Below, piece by piece: positions 10,001 to 19,876 of a stretch of DNA of 64,000 bases. Source of the stretch: Aplysia californica. Taxonomy: Eukaryota; Mollusca; Gastropoda; Aplysiida; Aplysiidae. The position numbers and the translations under genes are program-made. A model generated the notes under the pieces. It was not told the origin of the DNA. It made no database searches and was given only the letters and a program-made list of their open reading frames with translations. Position 1 is the first letter of the stretch, and each line of letters opens with the position of its first letter. The stretch spans positions 1,048,499 through 1,112,498 of the forward strand of contig NW_004797350.1 in assembly GCF_000002075.1 (NCBI RefSeq). Direction: 5' to 3'.

Positions 10001-13000
10001 TGCAGTTCAGGCACAGTAATGAGCATGGCGTTGTTGAATCAGTCCATTTACAGTTCTACTGTACATAAGAACAAGTTAATGTCCCTCTTTTGGAAATGGC
10101 CTAAATACACTTCAGTCAGTGGCACCGCCCCGGTGAGGTTTTCTTTCTGATTATAGTTGAACAAGAATGTTAAACTAGACGCTCTTCAAACGCAGCTGAT
10201 TACTTTACAAAATCATTAATCCTATAGGTTTATCAAGAGTTCTGCATCATTCTGTATCAGATACAGTTGTCTCGGCATAAAAACACTGTGCTCGGGGGGA
10301 CTCATAAGCCTGCACTTACACAGAGTTTTTTTGTAAAGCCGTACAAAGGGGGAAAGGGACACAAACATTTCACTTCTTTGATATCTTTGTAATTACTGTC
10401 ACCTCCCATGATGATATATGTGTGTGTGTGTGCGTATGTATGTGTGTGTGTGTGCGTGATAGTGTAACGAAACGTGACTTGTTTTATAAAAGATTTCCTG
10501 ATCGCCATTATGTCTGCAGGGTGTTGAATGAGACTTTTATGAGTGATAGAAAAAAGCAGAGAGATCGACTCACTGTACTGTTGAGAACAGATAAGAGAAA
10601 ACTGTTGGTGATAGTCATAGGGAAGAGTTCTCAGCCATGTGGCTTTCCAAGCAACCACTCCCAACTACCTGTCACCTATTGCAACTCAGTTTAAGCATAG
10701 ATGACATTAGACATTCTGACAAACTATTCTTTAGTAATTCAATAAACAAGTACATTATCATAAGTTCTTCGAGCGCATCTGACCACTTGACTAAATCATT
10801 AATCCAAAAGACGTATCCTCTGTAAATGCATGGATGATTTCAGGTATTCTGAGATGGATGTTTGATAAGAAAGAAAGAGCAAACCACACCAGAGTACCCG
10901 CCAACCACCTACATATAAATTCTAATTTGAAAGTTCCAAAATTTACTTGGGCAGGGGGAAAAGTTATGAACACATACAGAGGATTTCTTTGTATGCAACT
11001 TAAACGGATTTGGTCTTCAAAACAGACAAATTAAAGGTTTAAAATACAAGGAACTTACTGAGGACATGGAATTCAGATCTTTAAGGACATCAAGCTTAAT
11101 CTCTGTCCATATTGCAGCATTTTCCTGAGCAAACTTCTCCTGACCCTCATCACTGCGATCAGTTTTGATGTGTACACGGCTCTGTTGATAGAAACGGACA
11201 TACTTTTTTTTCCTGCAGATTATTTGTGAACTGGAAAAGAGCAGAGTTTCAATTTTCATTGTATAAAGCCATTTACGTATATAAATGAATACTGTCCAAC
11301 CTGCTCTAACAGTCACTTGTATACGACAATCACTTGTACAAACAGCCACTTCCCCTTCGCCTTTTTGATTCCATTACGATGACACTGAGTAAGACATCCA
11401 CTTGTCTAAGAGTAAGACACCCATTTTTCTTCTTGATAATGGGCAGCCATCTTAGACAATTTTGCCAGTATATCCTGTACTTAGGGCCACTGTTCCATGA
11501 CACATTTGCGTTTGAGTGGTGGAAAAAAGCAGAAAGACTAAATTACTGTACTGTTGTAAGCTGACAAAAGTCATTTTTCATTTTGGTGCCAAAATTTTTT
11601 ATTTGCTAAATCGAAAGCATGATCAATTACCCTACTTGTGTGAAAAAGTCAAAGTGAAATTGTGACTAATTTTTTAATACATTTGAATTCAATTTTCGGA
11701 AAGAACTTTATTTTTCAATGGTTATGCTGACAAAAATCCCTCTTTTTCTCTAAACTGCCGTGAACACACAAAAAAGGCGTTTTGTCAGCTAACGGCTATG
11801 TACTGATGCACTAATAATATGTCAATGTCAGGAACAGAGAATAAGAGGAAACTGTTGGTGATAGATCTAGTCATAGAAAACAGCACTCAGCTATACTCAG
11901 CCATACAGCTTTCCAAGTAACCATCCCAAATTGCCTGTCATCTATTGCAACTTGGAAAAATATGCATAGATAACACCAAACTTTCTGAGAGCCAAACTAG
12001 TGATTTGATGAACAAGTATGTATGATAAATTTTTCTAGGACAGCTGATCATTTGACTTTAAAATCATTAATCCTAGGGGTTTCTAGTTTTCTACAGCATT
12101 CAAATGTGTTACACACGCCTGACAAAACATTATACAGTGGAACTCGGATTCAACGAGGTCGCCGGGCCTGACCTAAAATCTTGTTGAATCCGAGTGTTTG
12201 TTATAGCAAACACGAGGTTTTGTGTAGATAATTACAGACACTGAGCAAATAATGTGTAAAGAGAAGGCACAAGTAGTGCCTGAAATGCCTGCATATTATG
12301 AGCTGCGTTTTAAAAAAAAGACAGATTCGTTCAAATGCACACGCTTGTGTCACCTCAATTGTTTACCTTCTAAACGTGTTGCTGTGTAGAGCCTAGCAAA
12401 CCGGCAACTTTTGATTCCATAAGCCAGCGCACAATTCCTTACATAGATCTACTGTACATCAAGACTAGCTTATCATTGTAATAATGATCAGTTGCCAAGG
12501 GAAAAAAAGACTGTGACGCGTTTGTATCTGCGACGTTAAACTTAAACGCCCGGACAGCTAGTGCCCCCCCCCCCTTTCTCCCCAACACGCACACACAGCA
12601 AAACATGTGCAGGCCGCCCATCCAACCCCGACACACACCAGAGTAGAGATGTGCGAGTGCCAACAATGCATGTATCGGTATGAAAAAAGGTAGCTGATTG
12701 GTCGCATACAATGGGTTAAGTGAATAATGGTTCACGATGCAGGTGCAACGGAAGGTTTCTGGGAATAGATCTAGATAAAGTTCGTTCTGGGAGAAAAAAA
12801 ATGATCAACGCCAGGTCTGCGGGGGCTGTTCACCCTGGAAGAGACCTCGTTGAATCCGAGCTCGCTGATTTAAGTGCTCGTTGAATCCGGGTTGTTTTTA
12901 TTGATTTTAAAGAAAAAAAAAAGGGGGGAATCTTTTTCATCTCGTTGAATCAGAGTTCTCGTTGAATCAGAGTTCTCATTAAATCCGAGTTCCACTGTAA

Positions 13001-13593
13001 ATCAAAAGTAGAATGTTTTATGCATTTCAGTCCCCCCTTCGCCACTCACCCACCTGTGCTGGTAAAAACCTACTAATTATACACAAAAATAACAATGCTA
13101 AGTGACCGTTGCCATCTAAATCTATGTCAAAGATGGATCCACAGTAAAATGACTATTTCCAAGACAACAAGAACAAATAGAGACACAGAAATTCAGCAGT
13201 GTGAATACTGAACACACAGTTGCTACAAAATGATGAGTGTGAGAGAGAGAGAAAGAGAGATGGAATTATTACCAATGGCGGTAGTCTTGGCAGCAAAGAT
13301 GAGAATTGTAAGCTATCCATGAAGAAATGTATGTTTTTCCAGATCATGACCAAAAAAATTGGAACTCTAGAAGCAGTAAAATGCTTTAAAAAATGAGTTG
13401 CTAATAAAACTTGAGAATGAACTCACATAGTATTGAACAACATTGTTGGCAGTTTTTCTGGCTACTTTTCTACACTTTGGTGGCTGTTTTCTCCTCATCT
13501 TAGCCGTTTTAACAATGGCATCATCAAGTCCAGGTACCAAATCTTCTTCGATGTGAGATTTCTTGCATGAATCCAATGGTTCATATTCTGAAA
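7068..13593 (-). CDS. Unrecognised gene, at least three 3' exons
   Basis: Three exons are read on the minus strand. 13593-13427 encodes SEYEPLDSCKKSHIEEDLVP and on to ARKTANNVVQYY, with donor GTGAGT. 11230-11059 encodes KKKYVRFYQQSRVHIKTDRS and on to LKDLNSMSS, with donor GTAAGT. 7241-7068 encodes ATMNSVAEERHELLKARRLC and on to NPDFIIDQNDIA, ending in TGA. The last two join cleanly (phase 0 to 0). The first ends in phase 0, but the middle exon needs two preceding bases, so a small exon is missing, a boundary is off, or the A-run near 11203-11210 is miscounted. The visible 170 or so residues are highly basic (MRRKQPPKCRKVARK; KEKPARGCARQRKFPK) with helical Glu/Lys stretches. That suggests a nuclear or nucleic-acid-associated protein (inference only). 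Its introns carry many mobile elements. Confidence 0.55.
7635..7885. mobile_element. MITE-like repeat, paired copy of 52183-52442
   Basis: About 250 bp similar to the reverse complement of 52183-52442. Shared blocks are GACATTTTTGGCCATTTTGA, then GACCATGAG, then CAAATGTTCTCT, then AAAAGCTTG. Decayed inverted ends flank it (GTTAGAATTAC and GTAATTCCAAGG). It lies in the last intron of the minus-strand gene. Confidence 0.55.
8538..8596 (-). repeat. SINE tail, severed by the hAT-like insertion
   Basis: TTACGGCACTCGCAACTGCA and CAGGTCATATAA are the reverse complement of the common SINE tail. The rest of the same SINE resumes at 9803, so the two parts were one element before the 1.2-kb insertion at 8597. 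Confidence 0.75.
8597..9794 (+). mobile_element. Non-autonomous hAT-like element with exact 8-bp target duplication
   Basis: The left end is CAGGGTTGGTGATTT and the right end is AAATCAACCCAACCCTG, so the termini are inverted CAGGGTTGG repeats. GCCAAGGA flanks both sides exactly (8589-8596 and 9795-9802). An 8-bp duplication with CAGGG ends fits the hAT superfamily. The inside has no transposase frame. It holds a poly-G run (about 8871-8887), a GT tract and three tandem units of about 265-285 bp (roughly 8960-9245, 9246-9505, 9506-9794) rich in GATTTAAATC. It lies inside a SINE in the last intron of the minus-strand gene. Confidence 0.8.
9803..10128 (-). repeat. SINE body (long family), continuing from 8538-8596
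   Basis: It matches 63368-63755 (-) and 23388-23790 (+). Shared blocks are GTCAACAGAGAAGTCCTTAC, then ACTCTGCTCACCTCTCTAGC, then TTCAACAGCACAAAGTC, then AATGGCCTAAA..CACTTCAGTCAG. Read on the minus strand, the tail lies at 8538-8596 and is interrupted by the hAT-like element. Confidence 0.8.
10418..10455 (+). repeat. (GT)n microsatellite
   Basis: TGTG/TGCG-type dinucleotide repeat. It creates spurious short open frames on both strands. Confidence 0.85.
10583..10803 (+). repeat. Local direct duplication, copy 1
   Basis: From AACTGTTGGTGATAG to AAATCATTAATCC this stretch is repeated with moderate divergence at 11835-12075. A shorter relative of its right end lies at about 10190-10240 (ACAAAATCATTAATCC). 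Copies 1 and 2 flank the middle exon (11059-11230) of the minus-strand gene. Confidence 0.6.
10850..10912 (-). repeat. SINE fragment (short GGGTGGTTG family)
   Basis: The reverse complement reads GGTGGTTGGCGGGTACTCTG and then TGTGGTTTGCTC, the 5' body of the family seen complete at 55102-55287. The tail is missing. Confidence 0.55.
11835..12075 (+). repeat. Local direct duplication, copy 2
   Basis: Second copy of 10583-10803. Shared blocks are AAACTGTTGGTGATAG, then CAGCTTTCCAAGTAACC, then CTATTGCAACTTGG, then AAAATCATTAATCC. It includes a small internal CAGCTATACTCAGCCATA expansion absent from copy 1. Confidence 0.6.
12135..12997. mobile_element. Non-autonomous pogo/Tigger-like element with TA target site
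   Basis: The ends are TA|CAGTGGAACTCGG and CCGAGTTCCACTG|TA, so the termini are inverted repeats inside a TA duplication (12133-12134 and 12998-12999). This is the pattern of mariner/pogo-type elements. The motif CTCGTTGAATCCGAG is reiterated near both ends. No transposase frame survives. A short minus-strand open frame (12439-12735) lies inside it and is repeat sequence. Its right half is the source type of the fragment at 5432-5755. Confidence 0.75.
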
Positions 13594-13868
13594 CTGAAAA
13601 GTAAACATTTAATTTTAAAAAGGTTTAAATCCAAAAGCCCACAATCAGCACAATGCGCATTCCTCTCTTTCTCAGGGACTGTTTCACCATCTTGAATTGA
13701 AGCACAACATTGGCTTGATGATTTGCAATACTTGATGGTTGTTAGTCAAGATTTGATCAAGATAGTGTCATGTATTCATAACCCTCAAAATTCTTTTCAG
13801 TTGGGGTTGAGAAATGGGAAGCATTTCAGCTGCCTAATTGGCAGTATTATTACAAAGACAAAGTAGGT

Positions 13869-13893
13869 GGGGGGGGGGGGGGGGGGGGGGGGG
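13869..13893 (+). repeat. Poly-G tract
   Basis: About 25 consecutive G. Similar long G or C runs recur near 2567, 8871, 18537, 25651, 26400, 32683, 44853, 46281 and 63761. They are likely unreliable in length. Confidence 0.9.
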
Positions 13894-14257
13894 TATTATT
13901 AAACTTTCTCCTATTCATTTACTGAATGCTGTTTTCGAACAACAACTGCTCGGTTTGAATTCAAACCACTGTAGGGTATCATGTGTACTGTCTAGACATC
14001 ACAATCATAACATCAAGATCCAGACAGACATTGAAAGCAGCAGGAGAGACACGACTGTACCGGTGGACGTATGCTTTATTACTGAAAATTCTCTTCTCTC
14101 TGAATTCTATGATGATTGTATCTAAGACAACAATTAGGTAACCACTTACGCGGCTTGGTTACGAGTTGCAAGTGGTTACCAGTTGCCAGGTTTCCTAATT
14201 ACTAAGGCAATAGAGATGGTTTGCCTGATGGTTTTGGACATTACATCATGTACACTT

Positions 14258-14560
14258 AGATCTACTACTACTACTACTACTAGATCAAGATCTCTAGTCT
14301 AGTACTAAGTGTACTCTAGATCGAGTTTTACTATGAGGTTCGCCTAACTAACTACTATTCTATTACTAGCTATTGTGATGATAGTGGTAGTGGTGGTCTG
14401 AACAGTAGGCCTATAGTCAAGTCTAGAGGTAGCAGTAGTAGCACAAACTTGAAACTGAGGTTCTATATATCTCTAAATCTAGACTACTATCAAGATCTAG
14501 ATAGACTAACTAGAATATGGATCTTGATTTCTAGATATCTAGATCAGAGTTAGGGTCAAT
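14258..14560. repeat. CTA/TAG-rich and AGATCT/TCTAGA-rich low-complexity block
   Basis: A (CTA)n run at about 14264-14282 is followed by dense GATCTAGA-type hexamers. It is the first of the hexamer clusters that fill 14-28 kb. Confidence 0.7.
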
Positions 14561-14561
14561 A

Positions 14562-14740
14562 GACGGCGATTGTTAAGATTCACGCGTTTAATTCCGATTT
14601 GCGTTAGGGTCATGGTTAGGGTTACTAGGGTCAGGATTAGGGTTAGGGTTAGGCCGAGGGACAATAAAAGCGAAACATGTCTGAGGCTATCTATGAAAAA
14701 CGCAAATTGGAATTAAACGCGGGAATCTTAACAATCGTCC
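14562..14740. mobile_element. MITE with 38-bp inverted ends and TTAGGG-like core
   Basis: The inverted termini are CGATTGTTAAGATTCACGCG, continuing to TTGCGTT (14568-14605), and the matching AACGCAAATTGG to CTTAACAATCG (14699-14737). TA lies at both outer edges (14560-14561, 14741-14742). The core (14603-14653) has degenerate and perfect TTAGGG repeats. The total length is about 179 bp with no coding capacity. Confidence 0.7.
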
Positions 14741-14787
14741 TACAGATCTAGATTTAGATCTAGTCTAGATGATTATAATTGGCCGGC

Positions 14788-15330
14788 TCTATTTCTCCTA
14801 ACGTTCGGGAAAATAAACTTGAACTGTATTTCTCTGAACCGTTTCCGTTTAGTGATTTGTTGATAATAATTGCGAATGGAGTGGTCTGTGTGTGTGTGAG
14901 TGTATGTGTGTATGTGAGTGTGTGTGTGTGTGTTTGTGTGTGTGAGAGTGTGCATGTGTGTATGTGTGTGTGTGTGTGGTGCATGTGTGTATCATGTGTG
15001 TGTGTGTGTGTGTGTGTGTAGGCCTAAGGTGTAAACGGGGCATGGGGGCGTGGGGCGTGGAGGGATTTTTTTTTCAACATGGAAGGATTTTATTTTTTGC
15101 TGGATGGCTAAAAATGCATAATACGTTACTGCCAAGGTCGATCAGTCTTGTTTTCTCGCAATACCTTTTGAAGGTATTTTCAAATGAAGTAGTCTGGGAA
15201 CGTTACCCCAACCACAACTGAAGTATCTGAATATTCAGACATTTAAAAATCTCTAGCTAGCTCTAGAAATTGAATTTGACTTCGGAGAAATAGAGTTCAA
15301 GTTTATTTTCCCGAATGTTCGGAGAAATAG
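14788..15330. mobile_element. Foldback/MITE-like element with about 48-bp inverted ends
   Basis: The left end 14788-14836 (CTATTTCTCCTAACGTTCGG, then AAAATAAACTTGAACT) is the inverse of the right end 15283-15330. Between them lie a (GT)n tract (14886-15020) and a unique filler. The same CTATTTCTCCGAACGTTCGG terminus forms a 28-bp perfect palindrome at 27130-27157. Short open frames across the GT tract are artefacts. Confidence 0.6.
14886..15020 (+). repeat. (GT)n microsatellite, interrupted
   Basis: A long GT array with TATG and AGTG interruptions, inside the foldback element. Confidence 0.85.
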
Positions 15331-16699
15331 TCACTTCGATTAGATTCTCATGGGTCTCAACTCAGAATTCTTAAAAAGGAGGAACTTTCCGGGTGATCGC
15401 CACAGAAGCCCATTTTCGCGAAACACCCATTATTATTATACTGTTGAACCCTAGAATGCTGAAATAAAAACCATCAATTTATCAAAGCAAGGTTATTTCA
15501 CTCCAGTGTGAGGGTTTGGGAGATAATTTCAAGTAAGAGTCACGTACCAAGTATTTACAATCTTGATTTTAGATCTAGATTCTAGATCTAGATTTCGGTG
15601 CTTTTTCGGTAGTTCCCATCCCCTTATTTGAGCCTGACCTACATCGAGATCTCTATACGTATGATTCGCGGCAAGCTAATATATCAAACCTAACAACTGC
15701 AAAACATTAAATTGTGGTAAAATTCAGGGGGGCATCATTTTTTATTGGGTCAGGGGGGCACCCCCCTACTCTTGGGCCAAAATCGGCGAATAACAATTGC
15801 GGGGTGGGAACTACCGAAAAAGCGCCTAGATTAGATTTCGGTGATCTTATACTTTAGCACGTTAAATTCCGAAAGTCTACTAGATCTAATCCCCGACTCA
15901 GATCTTCAAAACTTTGAACTGGGCCTTAAAATGCGCAAACTACCGTAATTTTGTCATGGACAGATGGTATAACATTGGTTTTTGGTCTTCTATCATGATT
16001 TAGGAAGCCATTGATGAGTATAATCTAGATCTAGAATCTAGATCTAGATTTAAAAGTGGTCGCTCGTTACGGAAGTCCTCAATTGAAGAATTTAACGTGT
16101 TAACTCTTATCCTGCGTCTGTGCCCAGATGCGTATCTTATCAGCAACCGATTATGTCGGACGTGCCGGGCAGGCCGCCGGGGTCACTCAGTGTGTACTGT
16201 TGGTGTACAGCGCGCGCGCGCCGGGAAACGTGTGTTTTAGCCATGAATACCGCGGGAGTGTGTTGACTGATGATGAAAATAACGCTCTATCCTTCATAGC
16301 TTTCTATTTATAAAGTGTTACAAACACATGAATAACCCCCTCTCACAGGCTGATAAGACATTACGAGTAGTTACGCCCATTTGAATAACCTTTCTGGACG
16401 CTCTTGTTGTTATGACTGACCTGAGGTTCGAAAAGGGATAATTTATGTCAATTTCCGAATGTTTTACACTCAAATTGTTCTTTGTACCTGCACAAGGGTA
16501 TTCAAAACTATCAAACAAGCTCATTTTTTATCAGGTAGTATCATTTCATACAAAATCAAGCTCATTTGAAATATTTTGTATAGAAAAATGGAAGTCTTGT
16601 TTCCTGACTATCCTTTCGAGCTCCTCATGTCTAAGTGGGTCAATTTCTTCTATAATTTCATTGGACGAACATCTAGAGCTAGCTATCAACTTGGCATGT

Positions 16700-16960
16700 T
16701 TTGAATGAGACGTATGCTTCGATTACGAACCAACGCAGGTGGTTCTAGAAGAAGGCCACAAACGCACACAAACTCAAGCAGACTGACGCACACACACTTG
16801 ACCTGCGTGAATGGGGATCCGACTCGGGACCCGAATGACACGTAAGAGGATGCGCGCTGCTCGTGCGCTGAGCCAGGAGCTACACTGACTCGGGACCAGA
16901 ACGCAGGCGAGGTGCCGAAATAGGCTTATCGGGCTACATAAACCCGGCTCCCGCAGGATG
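16700..16960 (-). repeat. Possible tRNA-derived repeat
   Basis: On the minus strand, a stretch like an A box (CTGGCTCAGCGCACGAG) is followed by one like a B box (GGGTCCCGAGTCGGATCC). The spacing suits a tRNA-derived SINE head. CpG is higher than in the flanks. No second full copy was seen in the window, so this stays tentative. Confidence 0.3.
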
Positions 16961-17209
16961 AGGGTTAAAATATAAGATCACCTAGATTTCTAAATGTTAT
17001 ATTCTCAGAGATCTTTGCGCTATCCGCTATCGATTTTTAGGAAGGAGTTCAGCAAAGGGCCGGTCGACCAACAACACACAAAAGAGGGGATATTTTGAGC
17101 AGGATAGGCCCCCTATCCTAATCCCTAACCCATGTTATATATAACCCTAACTTAACATAGTCAGTTTGCTCAGTGGACCTTGTCACGGTACGTGCCGGCC
17201 CTCTGCGGT

Positions 17210-17790
17210 AGGGCTGGGTCACGAGCGCGAGAACGGAACTGAATCGCCACTCTTTCCTGCGGAACGCGATTCATGATTCACTTTAGCGGAACGCGGAACA
17301 GTATCGCCAAACGATTCCCGATTCACTCCCCTGTCGCTGTCACCACCTTGTGGCTTGTTTAACCTACTGCTGAGTCGAGTCACGAGCGCAAGAACGGAAC
17401 GGAACACTTAGTATGGCTCCCCTTATTTTACAAAAGATGGTATAGTCCAACCCCCCTATTAAAACAAAATGAACGGGGTCCAACCAATAGACAGAAGCAA
17501 TTTTATGGAGCCATTGTTTTAGCGAATGGTGGGGTTTGGGAGGGGGGGATTTATGGGGGTCACTAACTAATTGAGGTCAGTTGATAAAGCAGCGCAACAA
17601 AAAAGGGTGTGGGGCGGAGAGAATGGCGGAACAACAAGAGTGGGACTCGCGCTCGCCAAGTGGCGTTGATATGATACTGTTCCGTTGACATGACACTGTT
17701 TCAGTCAGTGTTCCGCCACAGTTCCACGAGCGCTCGCGTACTCGCGATTCATTGAAGCCGACTGAATCGCGAATCGCCACTCTCAAATTT
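17210..17790. repeat. CpG-rich repeat with reiterated GAACGGAAC and GAATCGC motifs
   Basis: AATCGCCACTCT occurs near both edges (about 17243 and 17769). GAACGGAAC, ACTGTTCC and GATTCA motifs are repeated in both orientations between them. It looks like a non-coding transposon relic. The minus-strand open frames here are Arg/Ser-rich repeat translations. Confidence 0.4.
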
Positions 17791-18132
17791 GACGAGGAAA
17801 GTGGCTATTCTCACCCGCCCGGAAGTTCTCGCAAGATCAACTCCTCCCCTCTTCTCTCTCTCTCTGTCTCTTTCTGAATACTGTCTATCGGTGTGGACGA
17901 TCAAATTGACCAAAACAAAGTTAAAAAATGATGTTAAAACACAAAAGTAAATCAATTTGGTTGTCTACAAAGATGCTACGGCTATTTAACTTTTCGAATC
18001 GAGCCGAACCAAGCCGACCTACGCGGGTCGCCATTTTGTTTTGCCCGGAAATTCTCGCGCTACTCCTCTCTCTCTTTCTCTCTCTCTCTCCACTGCCCAG
18101 AGACAAAATTGTACGCATTTAGTAGGCTACAG

Positions 18133-18425
18133 TACATGCGATTAAAAGTAGAAATGATGCAAACTATTTTTAGGTAAGGCGCCCATCTTGTTTGACGTCA
18201 GACCAGGATACTGGATACCCCTCCGATCACGTGACTACATCTAAGTATAGACAACCGCATGGCACCAAAGATGGAAGTGTCTATGTATATTATTATGCTT
18301 AATCTACACAAATTTCTCGGAATTTCTGATAGCTGATTTGATAGCGCGTCTGCGTTTGATGTCGAGCAATGACTTTTGGAGCGGTTCGATTCCGGTCCCG
18401 GACAGTTGTTTTTTTCTCTTTTCCT
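18133..18425 (+). repeat. Interspersed repeat with CRE and E-box motifs, copy A
   Basis: It shares CGCCCATCTTGTTTGACGTC with copies B (25469-25608, +) and C (27165-27442, -). Each copy has a perfect TGACGTCA (here 18193-18200) and CACGTG (18228-18233). Copies A and C also share a distal part ending AGCGGTT(C/T)GATTC(C/T)GGTCCC, which resembles a tRNA B box preceded by an A-box-like TAGCGCGTCTGCG. The element may therefore include tRNA-derived sequence. Confidence 0.65.
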
Positions 18426-18549
18426 CCTCCCGACTGACCAACAGTTCCATAAATTATAGGCCTAATTTGTAGAGTTGCTTTGACTTTGAAGTTGTTGTTT
18501 ATTTTTTTTTATGTATTAGTGATTAAAAATGCAGGAGGGGGGGGGGGGG

Positions 18550-18780
18550 TAGATCTAAATTTAAATATCTAGATCTAGATTTCTAGATCTAGATATTATC
18601 TAGATCTAGTCCTCCTGCGTCTTTACGGCAATTTTCGTGCGGTCTTCCATCATGTCCAGGTAGGCATAATAGATCTAGATCTAGTTCTAGATCTAGAATC
18701 TAGATCTAATCTGGAATCTAGATCTAGATCTAGATCTAGATCTAATCTAGATCTCTAGAATCTAGATCTAGATCTAGAAA
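18550..18780. repeat. (AGATCT/CTAGAT)n palindromic hexamer cluster
   Basis: Two dense blocks (18550-18610 and 18670-18778) are built almost wholly from AGATCT and TCTAGA, each its own reverse complement. They are separated by TCCTCCTGCGTC and a short unique stretch. Smaller blocks occur near 14.5, 15.57, 16.03, 25.03, 26.04 and 28.25 kb. Confidence 0.85.
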
Positions 18781-18931
18781 ATCCGAAATGTTACCGAAAA
18801 CACGTCGTTCCATGTTTGGGTATCCCAGGAAGTGATGACATCACATTACTAAAATAAGCAGCCAATCAGAAAGATGCGTCATCGAGTTTAACGGCATGTG
18901 GCTACAGTTGTAATGGAACGTCTGTTCACGG

Positions 18932-18977
18932 CACAGAATTCTACAATTTTTCTGTGATCACAGTGTAGCATTCTGTG
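18932..18977. mobile_element. Palindromic micro-element, copy 1 (long interior)
   Basis: It begins CACAGAATTCTACA and ends TGTAGCATTCTGTG, 14-bp inverted ends with one mismatch. The 18-bp interior contains its own palindrome (CTGTGATCACAG). The flanks GTTCACGG (18924-18931) and GTTTAGGG (18978-18985) match at 6 of 8 positions, consistent with an old 8-bp duplication. Confidence 0.6.
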
Positions 18978-19678
18978 GTTTAGGGTGAACGCAAAATTTG
19001 GTGAACGCGCACCGGGTGAGAATAGCCACAAAACTCGCCTGCACTATTCTCACTCTGGGTGAGAATAGAGGTGGCCTTTGACGAGCAGGATCCAGCCCTA
19101 CTCTGCGGAACTTCTTCTTCTAATGTAGGCGTAGATCTAGATTCTAGGTCTCAAAAGATGAACAATACAATTTTGCAGACAACATGTAATAACTACATGC
19201 TTGTTCTACATGGTGCTGCTCTAGGCATTATTTATTATTAAAAAACGAAGCCTTCCGTTGTTGGTTGTTTACCTTCGGATGCAGCCATTTTGAAATCGCC
19301 GCTGTTGTCAGTATGCCAGAGAATTTCGTTTTAACTTGCCAAATTTCCCATTACTAACTTGCTTGAGTGAACAGTTCCATTGAAAAGGTTTTGCGAAGCT
19401 TTAAAGTTATAGAATAATGTCTTTTGTATACATTCATGCTAAAAATTTAGCTTTTAAAAAAAATTCATCTTCTATCATCATATACCTGATTAAAAACTTA
19501 AAAGGTGCAGATGTACCCTCCCTTCCACCCATTTTTTGTTGTTGTGCAAAATTCAACACTGGCAAGTTAAAAGAGCTCTCCCCAGATCAAATGCGTCTTT
19601 TCCAATTTTCGTCGGTAATTTAGGCCTATTGTACATCGGCCTATTGGCTTGTGGCAATTTTAGGTTTTGCCTCGCAAC

Positions 19679-19692
19679 CACAGAATTCTGTG
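19679..19692. mobile_element. Palindromic micro-element, copy 2 (collapsed to 14 bp)
   Basis: CACAGAATTCTGTG is a perfect palindrome made only of the outer ends of the family. The flanks CTCGCAAC (19671-19678) and CTCACAAC (19693-19700) match at 7 of 8 positions. Confidence 0.6.
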
Positions 19693-19876
19693 CTCACAAC
19701 ACTTGTCACCCAAAATGCTTGAAAAGAGGGACTAAATTCAGTTTAAATTCTTAACTTTAACCCTTTTTTACTGTTCCGGTTATTTGAGCGCTGAAAATCT
19801 GAACTATTTATTATACATGCCCAATACAGTTATCTTTCAACACAGGAGAATTTAAAATTATTTAAATGTGAAATAA

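Noticed and set aside
14603-14653. TTAGGG run as a chromosome end or fusion point
   Set aside because: It is under 60 bp, degenerate, and enclosed by the inverted ends of a MITE.
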